Shown: piece by piece, positions 1 through 9,045 of the stretch
Layout of the letters: the number at the start of each line of letters is the position of its first letter
How positions within the stretch are numbered: position 1 is the stretch's first letter
From: Paenibacillus sp. FSL H7-0331
GTDB lineage: Bacteria > Bacillota > Bacilli > Paenibacillales > NBRC-103111
Direction: 5' to 3'
DNA: 64,000 nt
NCBI RefSeq assembly: GCF_001956045.1
Contig: NZ_MRTH01000004.1
Coordinates: forward strand, 369,204 to 433,203
Position numbers and translations under genes: made by a program
Notes under the pieces: generated by a model
The model's input: the letters and a program-made list of their open reading frames with translations, nothing else
Databases searched by the model: none
Told to the model about the DNA's origin: nothing

Positions 1-523
1 TATAATATGCCGAGAGAGGCCAGATATCTGGATCTTCACACATCGCTTCATGCGGTAAACGGCGAGGTGGTTTTTGGCAGCACCAAAGAAGGCGGTTTCC
101 CGTTCATTCGGGTCAACGAGCAAATTAACGGCTTCCATACCGGATTGCTAACGGCTGCCAGCGGAAATACCAAGGAAAAGGGAATTTTTGGAACGGTAAC
201 TGAATGGGTCGATTACAGCGGCAAGCTGGTTAATGTGGATTGGGATAACGGCATTCCCCCACAAAACGCACATCGATGCAGGAATCGCGATGTTTGTACA
301 CCCGGACAATGAAACGTATGCATCGCAATGGTTTGTGCGGGATTCCGGAGCCTTTACATCGGCGAACTTTCATTTCTCGGGAGGAAAGACGCTGCAGGGT
401 GGCGATAGTTTGAACATACGGCAGCGGATTTACGTGCATGAAGGCGATGTGAATAGCGGTCAAGTGAAGGAGCGGTTTCAGGAATATATAGAGCCTATAG
501 CGATTGAAATTATAAGAACGTAA
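1..523 (+). pseudogene. DUF6807 (PmoA-like) family protein, 3' part, frameshifted
   Basis: This is the C-terminal part of a DUF6807/PmoA-like protein, a family of unknown function often found beside sugar-catabolism genes. The start lies before the window. Two frames carry it: frame 1 from base 1 to about 255 (with STKEGG and WVDYSG) and frame 2 from about 256 to 523 (with DAGIAMFVHPDN and WFVRDSGAF). The switch falls at a run of five C (256-260). Removing one C would join the frames as NGIPHKTHIDAG. It is therefore either a true one-base frameshift or a sequencing error in the homopolymer. The next gene, an enolase-superfamily enzyme, starts 28 bases downstream and is probably in the same operon. 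Family assignment is from recalled motif pattern only. Confidence 0.6.
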
Positions 524-551
524 GCTATCCCCAAATAGGAGGGCAAACACT

Positions 552-1643
552 TTGAAAATCAAAAGTATAGAAAGCTTTTGCACACAGCATATCGGGATTG
601 TCCGTGTACGGACTGAGGACGGATTGGAAGGTTACGGACAAGTTGCTCCATATCAAGCCGATATCTCGGCTATGGTGCTGCATCGGCAGGTCGCTCCTTA
701 TGCGCTCGGAGCCGATGCTGACGATATCGATGGACTGGTCGACCGCGTTGTGACAGGCGAGCACAAATTTCCGGGTTCTTATATTTGCCGGGCAGTCGGA
801 GGCCTGGATACGGCGTTATGGGATCTGCGCGGCAAACGGGAAGGGAAAAGCGTCTGCGAGCTGTTGGGAGGCAAGCCGCGGCTGCTGCCTGTATACGGTT
901 CCAGCATGAAGCGTAATATAACGCCTGAGGCGGAGGCGGAGCGGCTTCTGAGGCTTCAGGATAAGCATGGATACGAAGCATTCAAAATCCGGATCGGGGA
1001 AAACTTCGGCAACGATGTTGACCATTGGCCGGGACGCACCGAAGCCATGATCCCGACCATCCGGAAAGCTTTGGGTGACCAAACGATCATACACGCCGAT
1101 GCCAACAGCGGGTTCACGCCAAAACGGGCAATCGAGGTCGGACGTATGCTGGAGCAATATAACTACGGGCACTTCGAAGAGCCGTGCCCATATCCCGAAT
1201 TGGAATGGACCGCGGAGGTTGCCGACGCTTTAACGATCCCTGTGTCCGGCGGAGAACAGGACACCGATCTGGCACAATTCAGACGGATGATCGCGATGAA
1301 AGCTGTTGATATTGTACAGCCGGATATTTGCTACGCAGGGGGCATCAGCCGTACGCTTCAGGTAGCCAAAATGGCCGAGGCAGCCGGAATTCCCTGCACG
1401 CCTCATGCCGCCAATTTGTCGATGGTAACGATTTTCACGCTGCATCTGATGGGAGCACTGCCCAACGCTGGACCGTATTTGGAATTCAGTATTGAGGAAC
1501 CGGGCTGGGCACAAGGCTTTTATGAAACGTTCCCGGTGGCCAGGGACGGTAAGGTCGCCATTCCTGACGGACCGGGATGGGGTGTTACATTCAGCCAGGA
1601 ATGGCTGAACAAGGCACAATATCAGACTAGCAGTAAGGAATAA
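552..1643 (+). CDS. Mandelate racemase/muconate-lactonizing family protein (enolase superfamily)
   Basis: A 363-residue enolase-superfamily enzyme, probably a sugar-acid dehydratase or an epimerase. The N-terminal capping domain (about 1-115) is followed by a TIM barrel. Visible barrel residues are K145 and R147 (FKIRIG), metal ligands D183 (HADANSG), E209 or E210 (FEEPCPYPE) and E235 (GGEQD), and the Asp-His pair D258 (QPDICYAGG) and H285 (PHAANL). This is the mandelate-racemase subgroup pattern. The start is TTG at 552, supported by AGGAGGG eight bases upstream. A frameshifted DUF6807 gene ends 28 bases before it and a terminator follows. The true substrate cannot be read from sequence. Confidence 0.85.
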   Translation: MKIKSIESFCTQHIGIVRVRTEDGLEGYGQVAPYQADISAMVLHRQVAPYALGADADDIDGLVDRVVTGEHKFPGSYICRAVGGLDTALWDLRGKREGKSVCELLGGKPRLLPVYGSSMKRNITPEAEAERLLRLQDKHGYEAFKIRIGENFGNDVDHWPGRTEAMIPTIRKALGDQTIIHADANSGFTPKRAIEVGRMLEQYNYGHFEEPCPYPELEWTAEVADALTIPVSGGEQDTDLAQFRRMIAMKAVDIVQPDICYAGGISRTLQVAKMAEAAGIPCTPHAANLSMVTIFTLHLMGALPNAGPYLEFSIEEPGWAQGFYETFPVARDGKVAIPDGPGWGVTFSQEWLNKAQYQTSSKE

Positions 1644-1670
1644 GAGGGATTTCCAAACGGATACGATACA

Positions 1671-1705
1671 AAAAAAGCAGCGATCTTGCAAATGGCTGCT
1701 TTTTT
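1671..1705 (+). terminator. Intrinsic terminator
   Basis: AAAAAAGCAGC and GCTGCTTTTTT form an 11-bp stem ending in a T run, directly after the enolase-superfamily gene. Confidence 0.85.
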
Positions 1706-1776
1706 GTGTCACAATTAAGATGGATTGTTGGAAGCATTCTCCCAGTCAAATCGAAATCATAAGGAGTCGAAGTTCG

Positions 1777-2484
1777 ATGCAAATCATTTACCATGGTCAT
1801 TCTGCCATTCAGATCATCACCAACGGAAAGTCGTTAATTATCGATCCTTTTCTCAGCGGCAATCCACTCGCTACTGCCAAGCCTGAGGATATCAAGGTGG
1901 ATGCCGTTCTTCTGACGCACTCCCACATAGACCATATATTGGATGCGGAGCCGATAGCCAAAGCCAATGATTGTTCGGTTGTGGCGAATGTGGAGCTGGC
2001 AGCCTATATGTCCTGGAAGGGTGTAAAAACGATAGGCATGAACATGGGCGGGACCGTCGATCTGGGCTTTGCCAAGGCGAAAATGATCCAGGCGTTTCAT
2101 ACGTCGGGTATCGTCGATGAAGAAAACAAGCAGATTCTGTATGGGGGTACACCTGGCGGATATTTGATCTATGCGGAAGGTTTAACGATATTGCATACCG
2201 GAGATACCGCATTGTTCGGCGATATGAAGTTGATAGGCGATCGCAATCGTATTGATGTCGCTTTGGTTCCGATTGGTGACCATTATACGATGGGGCCTGA
2301 GGATGCCTTGCAGGCTGCAGAATGGTACAAGGCGAAGCTGGTTGTTCCTGTTCATTACAATTCATTCCCCGCTATCAGGCAGGATGCCGATGCGTTCGTA
2401 TCGTTGCTGGAAACACGCGGACTGAAGGGGAAGGTTATGGCTCCTGGAGATACGCTTGAGGTTGAGCAGGAACTAAACAAATAG
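1777..2484 (+). CDS. UPF0173 metal-dependent hydrolase (metallo-beta-lactamase fold, YtkL-like)
   Basis: A 235-residue cytoplasmic protein of the UPF0173 group of metallo-beta-lactamase-fold hydrolases. The zinc motif THSHIDH lies near residue 47, followed by HTGDTALFGD and VPVHYNSFP, which supply further ligands. The ATG at 1777 is chosen because AAGGAG lies 10 bases upstream. An extended reading from about 1720 would run back to the preceding terminator and lacks a ribosome site. The length fits the family, which is about 225-235 residues. The natural substrate of UPF0173 proteins is not known to me. It stands as its own transcription unit between two terminators. Confidence 0.85.
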   Translation: MQIIYHGHSAIQIITNGKSLIIDPFLSGNPLATAKPEDIKVDAVLLTHSHIDHILDAEPIAKANDCSVVANVELAAYMSWKGVKTIGMNMGGTVDLGFAKAKMIQAFHTSGIVDEENKQILYGGTPGGYLIYAEGLTILHTGDTALFGDMKLIGDRNRIDVALVPIGDHYTMGPEDALQAAEWYKAKLVVPVHYNSFPAIRQDADAFVSLLETRGLKGKVMAPGDTLEVEQELNK

Positions 2485-2523
2485 TAGAGCCGAGCGTCCC
2501 GAAACCTTTATACACCTTTACAT

Positions 2524-2569
2524 AATGACAGTTGAGAACATGATTCATGTTCCCGCCTGTCATTTTTTT
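2524..2569 (+). terminator. Intrinsic terminator
   Basis: AATGACAG pairs with CTGTCATT around a second inner palindrome (GAACATGA/TCATGTTC), followed by seven T. It closes the UPF0173 gene. The rest of the gap to 2811 is AT-rich and shows no further gene; TTGACA at 2781 is too close to the next start to be its -35 box. Confidence 0.85.
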
Positions 2570-2811
2570 GATTTACCGGAAATCATTGATCAGCCGCGCG
2601 CTGCGGTTTGCATTGAATCCATCGAGCGGAATTGATAAAAGTTAGACGGTTGTCCCTTTACAGAATGAATTTTCATGTTAATTTAAGGAAAAATATAGCA
2701 GGAAATCAGCTGAATTTCATTTACGCTTCAGGTTGGAATTTTATTCTTAGTACATAAGGAATAAGCAATTCCTTTCTCGGTTGACACTATATAGACAAGG
2801 TGGAGAGAGCC

Positions 2812-3267
2812 ATGAGTAAATGGAAGCAAAGTATGATGGCAGGAACGGTAGCAGCGGCATTATTGGTCGGAGGATTTGGAGGTTCATTCACACAGCAAGT
2901 GTTTGCAGATGATGACAGCGAGGATTCATCCATCTCTTCACCGATCGATATGTCGATTCCCGCTGCAACCCGGGCTGACTTAAAGCTCAATCAAATCCTT
3001 ATATTGGCATCTTCTATATTGGATGTCGACTATAGTGATTTGCAAGAGGATCTTCATGATGGGCGGTCGCTAGCGGACTTGGCAACACAGCAAATGAACG
3101 AATCCGCGAGCTTTACAAGTCAACTGTTAAGTCTCGTGGAAGCACCAATTAACAACAGTTTAAATAGTGGCAAGATCACCTCTGACGAAGCGACCGCTCT
3201 CATAAAATCGACAACAGAACAGGTCACTCAAATCGTTAATCAAGCTGGTTATGAGGAAAAGGCATAA
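2812..3267 (+). CDS. Small secreted protein of unknown function
   Basis: A 151-residue exported protein. Residues 1 to about 33 form a signal peptide (MSKWKQ, hydrophobic core AAALLVGGFGG, cleavage likely at VFA before DDD). An acidic, serine-rich linker follows. The mature region contains DLQEDLHDGRSLADLATQQ and SGKITSDEATALIK, a pattern seen in small DUF2680-like Firmicute exoproteins with short helical repeats. The ATG at 2812 is preferred over an in-frame GTG at 2800 because the latter overlaps the ribosome site AAGGTGG. I do not recognise a function. Confidence 0.7.
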   Translation: MSKWKQSMMAGTVAAALLVGGFGGSFTQQVFADDDSEDSSISSPIDMSIPAATRADLKLNQILILASSILDVDYSDLQEDLHDGRSLADLATQQMNESASFTSQLLSLVEAPINNSLNSGKITSDEATALIKSTTEQVTQIVNQAGYEEKA

Positions 3268-3577
3268 GTATAAGTGAAATGGATTCGCTATGTTTCACTT
3301 CTTACTGAACAGGGTAATGAAAAGTAGTGGGAAGTGGTAATAATGAATCAAACGTCGTACGGAAGAAGCATGAACCTATGTCAATCCGAAAGGTAGTTGA
3401 TTTACCATGAGATCTCTAAAAAGGATGAAACGATCGAGATGGTTTCGATTGTTTTCAGGTCAAATTCCCTAGCAGCTGGAAACTTCAATATTCTGCGGCT
3501 AACTGAAAATTTATAATGTCTTGATGTACTAATTGAACGGACGTTATCGGACGCAATCGCTTCCCACGTTATATAAG
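3268..3577. other. Intergenic region without a supported gene
   Basis: About 310 bases. AGTGAAA (near 3279) and TTTCACT (near 3295) form a 7-bp stem just after the secreted-protein gene and may be a weak terminator. A 17-codon open frame from 3343 has no family signature. I see no promoter or RNA gene that I can defend. Confidence 0.5.
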
Positions 3578-3605
3578 GACCCTACGATGTATGCATCGTA
3601 GGGTC
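3578..3605. terminator. Bidirectional hairpin terminator
   Basis: GACCCTACGATG and CATCGTAGGGTC form a perfect 12-bp stem with a TATG loop. It sits at the 3' end of the minus-strand MFS gene and also faces the plus-strand secreted-protein gene. T runs are short on both sides. Confidence 0.7.
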
Positions 3606-3629
3606 TTCGTAATGAGATGAGCAGAGTTA

Positions 3630-4841
3630 TTATTGAACTGCGACTAACTGGCTACGCCGCTTTTCCAGACCAAAGCTTAGAATAACGCCGCCCAGAGCGA
3701 GAACGGCAAGGCAGGCTGCCAACCAGGGAACAGAGGACAGTCCCATATAGGTTATAGTCACGCCGCCCAGGTAGGCTCCGCTCGCATTACCTAAATTCAA
3801 TGCTGAATGGCTTGAGGTTGTTGCAAGCAGAGGGGCTTCATGAGCCAAATTCATAATACGGATCTGGATACCGGGCATAATACCGAAAGCTGAGATTCCC
3901 CAGAGGAAGATAGTAATGACAGCCAGCACCGGATTCGATAGTGTAACGGTCAACAGCGATAGAATGACGGCCAGCACAGCAAAGTTGATTATTAAAGCAG
4001 GCTTTAGCTTCCAGTCGGCAAGTCGACCGCCAAGCATATTGCCAATGGTGACTCCAAATCCGAATAATACCAAAATCCAGGTTACACTATGCTCGGCAAA
4101 GCCGCTGATCGATTCCAGCATAGGTGTAATATAGGTGAATACGGAGAACAGGCTCGCGCATCCGAGTGCGCCCGTCAGCAGCACCAGCAGTACCTGGGGA
4201 TTAATCAGACCGCGGAATTCTTTGGCAAGACTCGGTACATGTTCTTGGCGAATAACAGGAATAAATTTGATAATGCCGATCAGGGAGATAATTCCCATGA
4301 TGGTAATGGCACCGAATGAAGCTCTCCAACCCAATTGCTGACCAATGAAGGTTCCGAACGGCACACCAATAATATTGGCAATGGTCAATCCGGCCAGTAC
4401 CATAGATACCGCTCCAGCCCGCTTTTCTGGCGCTACAAGTCGAGCAGCGATAATGGATCCGACACCAAGAAATGTGCCGTGAGCGAAGGCCGTCATCACC
4501 CGTGCGGCAATCAGCAGATAGTATGAAGGGGCCACTACAGACAAGGCGTTACCCACTATAAAAATGCACATAAGCAGAATGAGCAATTTCTTTTGGGGAA
4601 CCTTATGGGTAAATATAGTGAGCAAAGGTGCGCCAAAAGCGACTCCGAGAGCGTAGCTCGTAATGAGCTGGCCTGCCTGCGGGATCGTGACTCCCAGATC
4701 ATTGGCGACATTAGGGAGCAGACCCATAATGATAAATTCGGTCATGCCGATGGCAAAGGCACCCGCAGTCAGACATAAAAGGGGTAAAGGAAAACGTCCC
4801 TTCTTGTGTGACGATGGGGCTTGGTTTATTGCTGAACTCAT
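3630..4841 (-). CDS. MFS transporter, DHA1 drug/sugar efflux type (AraJ/YdhP-like)
   Basis: A 403-residue integral membrane protein with about 12 hydrophobic segments. The N-terminus carries the DHA1 signature (AFAIGMTEFIIMGLLPNVA) and motif C-like sequence in TM5 (IANIIGVPFGTFIGQQLGW), which is typical of proton-driven exporters related to AraJ and YdhP. Its role is likely efflux of small compounds or sugars; the substrate is unknown. The start has a good ribosome site (AGGAAGAG about 10 bases upstream). It is monocistronic, with the hairpin at 3578-3605 downstream. Confidence 0.85.
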   Translation of the reverse strand: MSSAINQAPSSHKKGRFPLPLLCLTAGAFAIGMTEFIIMGLLPNVANDLGVTIPQAGQLITSYALGVAFGAPLLTIFTHKVPQKKLLILLMCIFIVGNALSVVAPSYYLLIAARVMTAFAHGTFLGVGSIIAARLVAPEKRAGAVSMVLAGLTIANIIGVPFGTFIGQQLGWRASFGAITIMGIISLIGIIKFIPVIRQEHVPSLAKEFRGLINPQVLLVLLTGALGCASLFSVFTYITPMLESISGFAEHSVTWILVLFGFGVTIGNMLGGRLADWKLKPALIINFAVLAVILSLLTVTLSNPVLAVITIFLWGISAFGIMPGIQIRIMNLAHEAPLLATTSSHSALNLGNASGAYLGGVTITYMGLSSVPWLAACLAVLALGGVILSFGLEKRRSQLVAVQ

Positions 4842-4929
4842 GATGTGTATCTCTTCCTATCCGTAAGTTATTCAGCGTCTGCCTTATCTGTTTATATATT
4901 GTAGGCAGTGCACAGTAGGTTCTCTTGGT

Positions 4930-5598
4930 TTACAGTCCGCTCCCGGTTTGTGCTGCGTATTGCAAAATGGCTATAGCAGCTCTTTCCCTGCGTACGGGAT
5001 CGTCGCTGTTGAGCGCTTCCTTCAACACACTCATAGCTTGCTCAAGGGTGTCATTGTCTATGATGACCTTGGGTACACTTTGTACAAGGATATTTGGCTC
5101 AGCGCCTGTATGTGCAGCGACTCTCAAATGATTCGGCAGCCACCGGTCCAATCCAGCTGTTTCCATAGCTAGCTCATACGGTGTAATGGCTTCACGATGA
5201 TTTAATAAGCTTTGAACTTCTTTATTCAGCTCACTTCGAGGTATCCGGTGCAACCAGGTAACGCCTCTTCTATGGCACATGCCCTCATCGTTATTATCAT
5301 GCTGTTCAACATAATAATAATCGCCTATATCCCCGAGGTAGACCTCTTGTTCATGGGCTACAAGCACATAATCGCCATCCTGCATCATGTGCACAAAGCA
5401 GTTGATTTCGTCTAATGGATCGGTTATATCTGTATCCGTCATATCATAAGCCAGGACAAGCCGTCGCTCCAGCTCGGATGTGCTGATGTTGTCCAAATCC
5501 CCGATGCCCGGCCAGCCTATACATACAAAATGGTCTTTAAGAAAAAGTGCCATTCGATCCATTCCATGAGGGTTTGATTTCATTTGAAACAGCTTCAT
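4930..5598 (-). CDS. Uncharacterised protein with PUA/EVE-like N-terminal domain
   Basis: A 222-residue protein from the ATG at 5598, which has AGGAGCG upstream; a longer frame from 5640 would span that site. Residues 1 to about 125 resemble the PUA/EVE-like fold found in nucleic-acid-binding and restriction-associated proteins (FVCIGWPGIGDL, DGDYVLVAHEQEVYLGDIG, RGVTWLHRI). The C-terminal part (about 150-222) is helical and could hold a HEAT-like unit (NSDDPVRRERAAIAILQYA). No nuclease motif is visible. Neighbours (MFS exporter, GreA) give no functional hint. Confidence 0.6.
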   Translation of the reverse strand: MKLFQMKSNPHGMDRMALFLKDHFVCIGWPGIGDLDNISTSELERRLVLAYDMTDTDITDPLDEINCFVHMMQDGDYVLVAHEQEVYLGDIGDYYYVEQHDNNDEGMCHRRGVTWLHRIPRSELNKEVQSLLNHREAITPYELAMETAGLDRWLPNHLRVAAHTGAEPNILVQSVPKVIIDNDTLEQAMSVLKEALNSDDPVRRERAAIAILQYAAQTGSGL

Positions 5599-5707
5599 TG
5601 GTCGCTCCTTTGCTATACAATAATGGGGAATAAAAACCAAACAGACAGCTAATGAATCGCTGCCCTTTTAGTTATTGCTATTTAATTGTATAGATAATAG
5701 AAGGGAA

Positions 5708-6181
5708 TTAATTAGCTTTGATTTCAAGCAGCTCGTATTTAATGACGCCCACAGGTGCATTGACACTAACGATATCGCCAACCGATTTACCCATGAGAGA
5801 ACCACCGAGAGGACTTTCGTAAGATATTTTATTCTCGGCTACATCAGCCTCTGAAGGACCTACGATTTTATACTCAACTTTTTCCGAAAACTCAACGTCA
5901 TTCAGGATAACGATGGAACCTACATGAACGGTTGATATGTCCACATTGGTAGCTACTTTGGCTTTTTTTAGCATTCTTTCAATGGTTATTATTCTGGTTT
6001 CCATGAACGACTGGTCGTTTTTCGCAGAATGATATTCACTATTTTCCTTGAGATCGCCATAGCTGATTGCTAATTTAATACGCTCGGCTAATTCCTTGCG
6101 CTTAACCGTTTTTAAATCCTCCAGCTCAAGCTCCAAATTACGAAGTCCCTCTGGTGTTAAAAATATTTCATCCTTAGCCAT
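5708..6181 (-). CDS. greA: Transcription elongation factor GreA (probable paralogue)
   Basis: A 157-residue Gre factor, which rescues backtracked RNA polymerase by stimulating transcript cleavage. The N-terminal coiled coil carries the tip motif SYGDLKENSEYHSAK, whose acidic residues enter the polymerase channel. The C-terminal FKBP-like domain has SPLGGSLMGKSVGD. The ATG at 6181 (MAKDEIFL) is chosen because AGGGG lies upstream, while a start at 6205 would cover that site. The gene stands alone rather than in the usual housekeeping setting, so it may be a second copy; this cannot be settled from the window. Confidence 0.9.
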   Translation of the reverse strand: MAKDEIFLTPEGLRNLELELEDLKTVKRKELAERIKLAISYGDLKENSEYHSAKNDQSFMETRIITIERMLKKAKVATNVDISTVHVGSIVILNDVEFSEKVEYKIVGPSEADVAENKISYESPLGGSLMGKSVGDIVSVNAPVGVIKYELLEIKAN

Positions 6182-6321
6182 ATCTGCATCCCCTAGACTA
6201 TCCAATTTCAGATCCGATGATCTTCTTACATATTACACTATATTCGGCAATCGTGCGAAGAAAGGGTGAATTTATCGCACATTTAAGATGAACCTTATTA
6301 TGGAAGAGTCGGTGTGAACTC

Positions 6322-6347
6322 AAAAAAACCTGGCCAGCGGCCAGGTT
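6322..6347 (-). terminator. Intrinsic terminator of the DUF4183 gene
   Basis: On the minus strand AACCTGGCC-GCT-GGCCAGGTT is followed by a T run. It lies 18 bases after the stop codon of the DUF4183 gene. Confidence 0.9.
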
Positions 6348-6364
6348 ATAGGCTGTAATTCTAA

Positions 6365-6778
6365 TTACGTGATGATTGTGATAGTGGGAGCTGAAATGGT
6401 TGGTTGAGTAGCAATTGTAGAAGTTACGGTGCCGAAGTTTGCTATCTCCAATAGGATAGGTACCCCTACTGAGATATCGATTGTTGCCAGTACAAGGCTA
6501 GCTGTTGTCAGCGTAGACAATGCGCTCTGCTGAAGAACACCATTAATATAAACATTATAGTAATCATTTACAGTGACAGCTGGTAAAGCCACAACCGGAC
6601 CATCAGCATCATCAACAAAGCTGGCTGCGGGAATTGTAATATCTGTAGCACCTATCATTCCGGCATCAATTGCCGCAAAGAAACGGGAGACAACGGGATT
6701 GACAGTTGTATCGATGGCGCCACCGCTCGATATCGGAGCCGTGGAGGTTGCCGTATAGACGGGTTTAATAATTGCCAT
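6365..6778 (-). CDS. DUF4183 family protein (putative spore-surface protein)
   Basis: A 137-residue protein rich in Thr, Ile, Val and Ala, matching the DUF4183 family of Bacillus and Paenibacillus. Characteristic stretches are VNDYYNVYINGVLQQS and ISVGVPILLEIANFG. Related proteins have been linked to the exosporium or spore coat, so a structural role on the spore is inferred. The ATG at 6778 (MAIIKPVY) has an excellent ribosome site, GGAGGTGAG, seven bases upstream; the longer reading from 6802 does not. A terminator follows directly. A sigma-K/E-like -10 element lies upstream. Confidence 0.8.
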   Translation of the reverse strand: MAIIKPVYTATSTAPISSGGAIDTTVNPVVSRFFAAIDAGMIGATDITIPAASFVDDADGPVVALPAVTVNDYYNVYINGVLQQSALSTLTTASLVLATIDISVGVPILLEIANFGTVTSTIATQPTISAPTITIIT

Positions 6779-6851
6779 ATTCTCACCTCCTTTACTCTGC
6801 ATTGAAACCGAAAGAAATCTTCAGTTCTATTAACAGTAGATGAAAGTTAAA

Positions 6852-6860
6852 TAGAATATG
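6852..6860 (-). promoter_or_regulatory. Possible mother-cell sigma factor -10 element
   Basis: The minus strand reads CATATTCTA, which fits the CATANNNTA pattern of sigma-K/sigma-E -10 boxes, 74 bases before the DUF4183 start codon. I could not see a convincing -35 element, so this is weak. Nothing else is evident in the gap 6861-7109. Confidence 0.3.
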
Positions 6861-7109
6861 TAACGGCCAATCTACTGACATATATATTATGGTTGCAAAA
6901 CCTATGAATGCTATGAAATAGCAGGTTGGCTGTGATTGATAGACAGCTCTGATTAATTCGAGAAATCAGCACATTTGCCTCCGCATCCGCTCTAGGTTAA
7001 CATTAAATAATCAGTACTCACGCGGAAGCCATGGGACAAGGTAGACAACAACCGATGGTGCTCCATTGGAGAAGCTGTTCAAATCAATACGATGATGGAG
7101 GTGCAGGAC

Positions 7110-7784
7110 ATGGCAGCAGGCTCAGGAATTACAGCTGTAGAGTGGTCGATGCAAGCAGGTGAACATACGTTTGCCGTTCATGCTGCATTACTATGGGATG
7201 AGAACGATGGTATTCTTGTGGATACAGGAATCCCCGGTCAGCTGGAGGTGATTCGGGCTTCACTTGCTCAGGAAGCGGTTCCCTTTGACAAGCTTACAAA
7301 AATCATTATTACTCATCAGGATTTGGATCATATCGGTAGTCTGCCTGAGCTAATCTCGGCTTCAGAGGGACAGATTGAGGTTTTCGCACATGAATTGACC
7401 AAGCCTTACCTATTAGGGGAAGTACCCATCATAAAAAGAGGTGTCCTTGTGCCGCCTTCCAAGGTTGATGTGACGCTTCAGGATGGTGATGAGCTTCCTT
7501 ATTGCGGGGGGATTCAAGTGATTTTCACCCCGGGTCATACACCGGATCATATCAGCCTTTATCACAAGCCAAGTAAAACCTTGATATCCGGCGACGCCTT
7601 GACCTCACAGGATGGTGTGCTGATGCCGCCTAACAAAGCATTTACACCCGATATGGAGCAGGCACTCAGCTCGGTCGCCAAGCTGCTCGATTATGATATT
7701 GAGACCGTCATTACGTATCATGGTGGTGTTTGCACAGAACGGATTCAGGAGCGACTTGCTGCAATTGCAGCGGGCGAGCAATAA
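7110..7784 (+). CDS. Metallo-beta-lactamase-fold hydrolase
   Basis: A 224-residue MBL-fold protein with the complete zinc motif set: THQDLDHIGS (H-x-D-x-D-H variant), FTPGHTPDHISLY, ISGDAL and a C-terminal TYHGG. It probably hydrolyses a thioester, lactone or similar bond; glyoxalase-II-like and lactonase-like groups share this pattern, so the substrate is open. The ATG at 7110 follows GGAGG by 8 bases; an upstream ATG at 7092 overlaps the ribosome site. A terminator follows. Confidence 0.85.
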   Translation: MAAGSGITAVEWSMQAGEHTFAVHAALLWDENDGILVDTGIPGQLEVIRASLAQEAVPFDKLTKIIITHQDLDHIGSLPELISASEGQIEVFAHELTKPYLLGEVPIIKRGVLVPPSKVDVTLQDGDELPYCGGIQVIFTPGHTPDHISLYHKPSKTLISGDALTSQDGVLMPPNKAFTPDMEQALSSVAKLLDYDIETVITYHGGVCTERIQERLAAIAAGEQ

Positions 7785-7810
7785 TAAAATAGATAAAATA
7801 GAAGAATTGG

Positions 7811-7838
7811 GATCGGCGGGTAACCCGTCGGTCTTTTT
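7811..7838 (+). terminator. Intrinsic terminator
   Basis: GATCGGCGGG and CCCGTCGGTC form a 10-bp stem with two G-U pairs and a TAA loop, followed by five T. Further on, GGATGGGATG (7858) and CATCCCATCC (7909) are a wider inverted pair near the end of the convergent gene. Confidence 0.85.
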
Positions 7839-7960
7839 GTACTTCAATCACAGCCTTGGATGGGATGCTCAGGACTCAGTTGGGCAGTAAATCACAAACA
7901 TCCCATCCCGCTTATCTGAGCAGGACAGGATGTAAGTATTTGTTGGAAAATGGTACTGCT

Positions 7961-8500
7961 TTAGTTTCTCGATTTCTGGATGATCTCCGTGGCAGGTGGT
8001 TCCTTAAGGATTCGGGTTACAGTTAAAGCTTTAAGACGCAGCTGCTCTGCAGCCTCATTAAAGCGGATAAGCCATGTGAACTGCTCCAATCTGCTAATCA
8101 GCCAGAGCGGGATGAGCAGACCTGCCAGCGAAGCCAACACAGCTATGGGCAGTGCCCATAGACTGTCAGGATGGGCGAAGTAAGGAATGAACGAAACCGC
8201 TAATATGGGAGCTGCATTCCATTTGAACACTTGGATCAACGATATCGTTACAATTGCAGTTGCAAAAAATGAGACGGCCCCGGTATTAATTGTATAAAAG
8301 AAGCTTCCGAGCGATACTGCAATGATAGCTCCGATAATGATGCGTACAACATCTTTGAGCTGGCCTATTCGGTGTATGAACAAGAAGCTGAATGCGCCGA
8401 GCGTTGGATAAAATACCATCTTTAATGAAGGAAAATGGATGGATGCCCAATAAGCGGTCATAAGATAGCAGCAAATGATAAGCGAACGCAAAAAAAACAT
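7961..8500 (-). CDS. HPP-family-like integral membrane protein
   Basis: A 179-residue membrane protein with about five hydrophobic segments and a charged C-terminal tail. The stretch LKMVFYPTLGAFSFLFIHR resembles the signature area of HPP-type or FUSC-like membrane proteins. Function is not known; some HPP relatives transport nitrite. The ATG at 8500 follows AGGAAG by about 10 bases, and a clear housekeeping promoter lies upstream. The assignment is tentative. Confidence 0.55.
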   Translation of the reverse strand: MFFLRSLIICCYLMTAYWASIHFPSLKMVFYPTLGAFSFLFIHRIGQLKDVVRIIIGAIIAVSLGSFFYTINTGAVSFFATAIVTISLIQVFKWNAAPILAVSFIPYFAHPDSLWALPIAVLASLAGLLIPLWLISRLEQFTWLIRFNEAAEQLRLKALTVTRILKEPPATEIIQKSRN

Positions 8501-8561
8501 GAATTGCTAACTTCCTTTCTCATGAAACGGATTAAACCGATCTCTTGACTAGGCATTTTTA

Positions 8562-8590
8562 ATTTTACAAATGGTTACACTCGATGTCAA
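8562..8590 (-). promoter_or_regulatory. Sigma-A promoter of the HPP-like gene
   Basis: Minus strand: TTGACA (8585-8590), 17-bp spacer, TAAAAT (8562-8567), about 60 bases before the start codon. Confidence 0.7.
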
Positions 8591-8730
8591 TCATTTAATG
8601 ACACGACTACAGATGCTTTTGTACGGTCTGATTGTGTCATGTTTTTATAAATTTATGCTACGGAACAGGAAAATCGTTGTCGATATCGAATATAAGGTAC
8701 TCAACAGCAAATCAAAAGCATACATGAATT

Positions 8731-8890
8731 AGGTGCCCATTAGACAATAAGGGGTAACAGGGAATCGGGTGCAACTCCCGAGCGGTCCCGCCACTGTATT
8801 CGGGGAGTTTTTTTTCATGCAGGTCACTCGATAATGAATCGGGGAAGACGGAAGAAAACGAAGATCCGAAAGCCAGGAGACCTACCTAAT
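8731..8890 (+). promoter_or_regulatory. Cobalamin (B12) riboswitch
   Basis: The aptamer shows the conserved parts of the cobalamin riboswitch in order: AGGTGCC at 8731, the GGGAATC...GGTGCAACTCCC segment near 8760-8780, GCGGTCCCGCCACTGT (the B12-box region) near 8780-8800, and GCCAGGAGACCTACCT near 8871-8886. Adenosylcobalamin binding is expected to turn off the downstream cbiMNQO genes. A terminator hairpin at 8985-9010 completes the expression platform. Confidence 0.95.
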
Positions 8891-8984
8891 TTAATCACCC
8901 GACAGCCTTCGCGGAAAGGAGTGGTGTACAAACGATGAAACGGCGATCCCGCAGGATCCTGTTTTATATTGTGATGTACCCATG

Positions 8985-9010
8985 ACCAATTCTAAAGGAT
9001 TGGTTTTTTT
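8985..9010 (+). terminator. Riboswitch-controlled attenuator
   Basis: CCAAT-(TCTAAAGG)-ATTGG followed by seven T lies between the aptamer and the cbiM ribosome site. It is the likely off-state terminator of the cobalamin riboswitch. Confidence 0.75.
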
Positions 9011-9045
9011 GTTTCGTCTATTATGGGAAAGAGAGGATTTAGAGA

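Noticed and set aside
2781..2786. TTGACA before the small secreted protein gene
   Set aside because: Only 25 bases before the start codon, so no room for a -10 box and leader; chance match.
3343..3396. 17-codon open frame with a weak upstream purine run
   Set aside because: No family signature, no conservation evidence and a poor ribosome site.
8941..8975. Short GATC/GATC pairing after the B12 aptamer
   Set aside because: Too short to be a separate regulatory hairpin; the terminator at 8985 is adequate.
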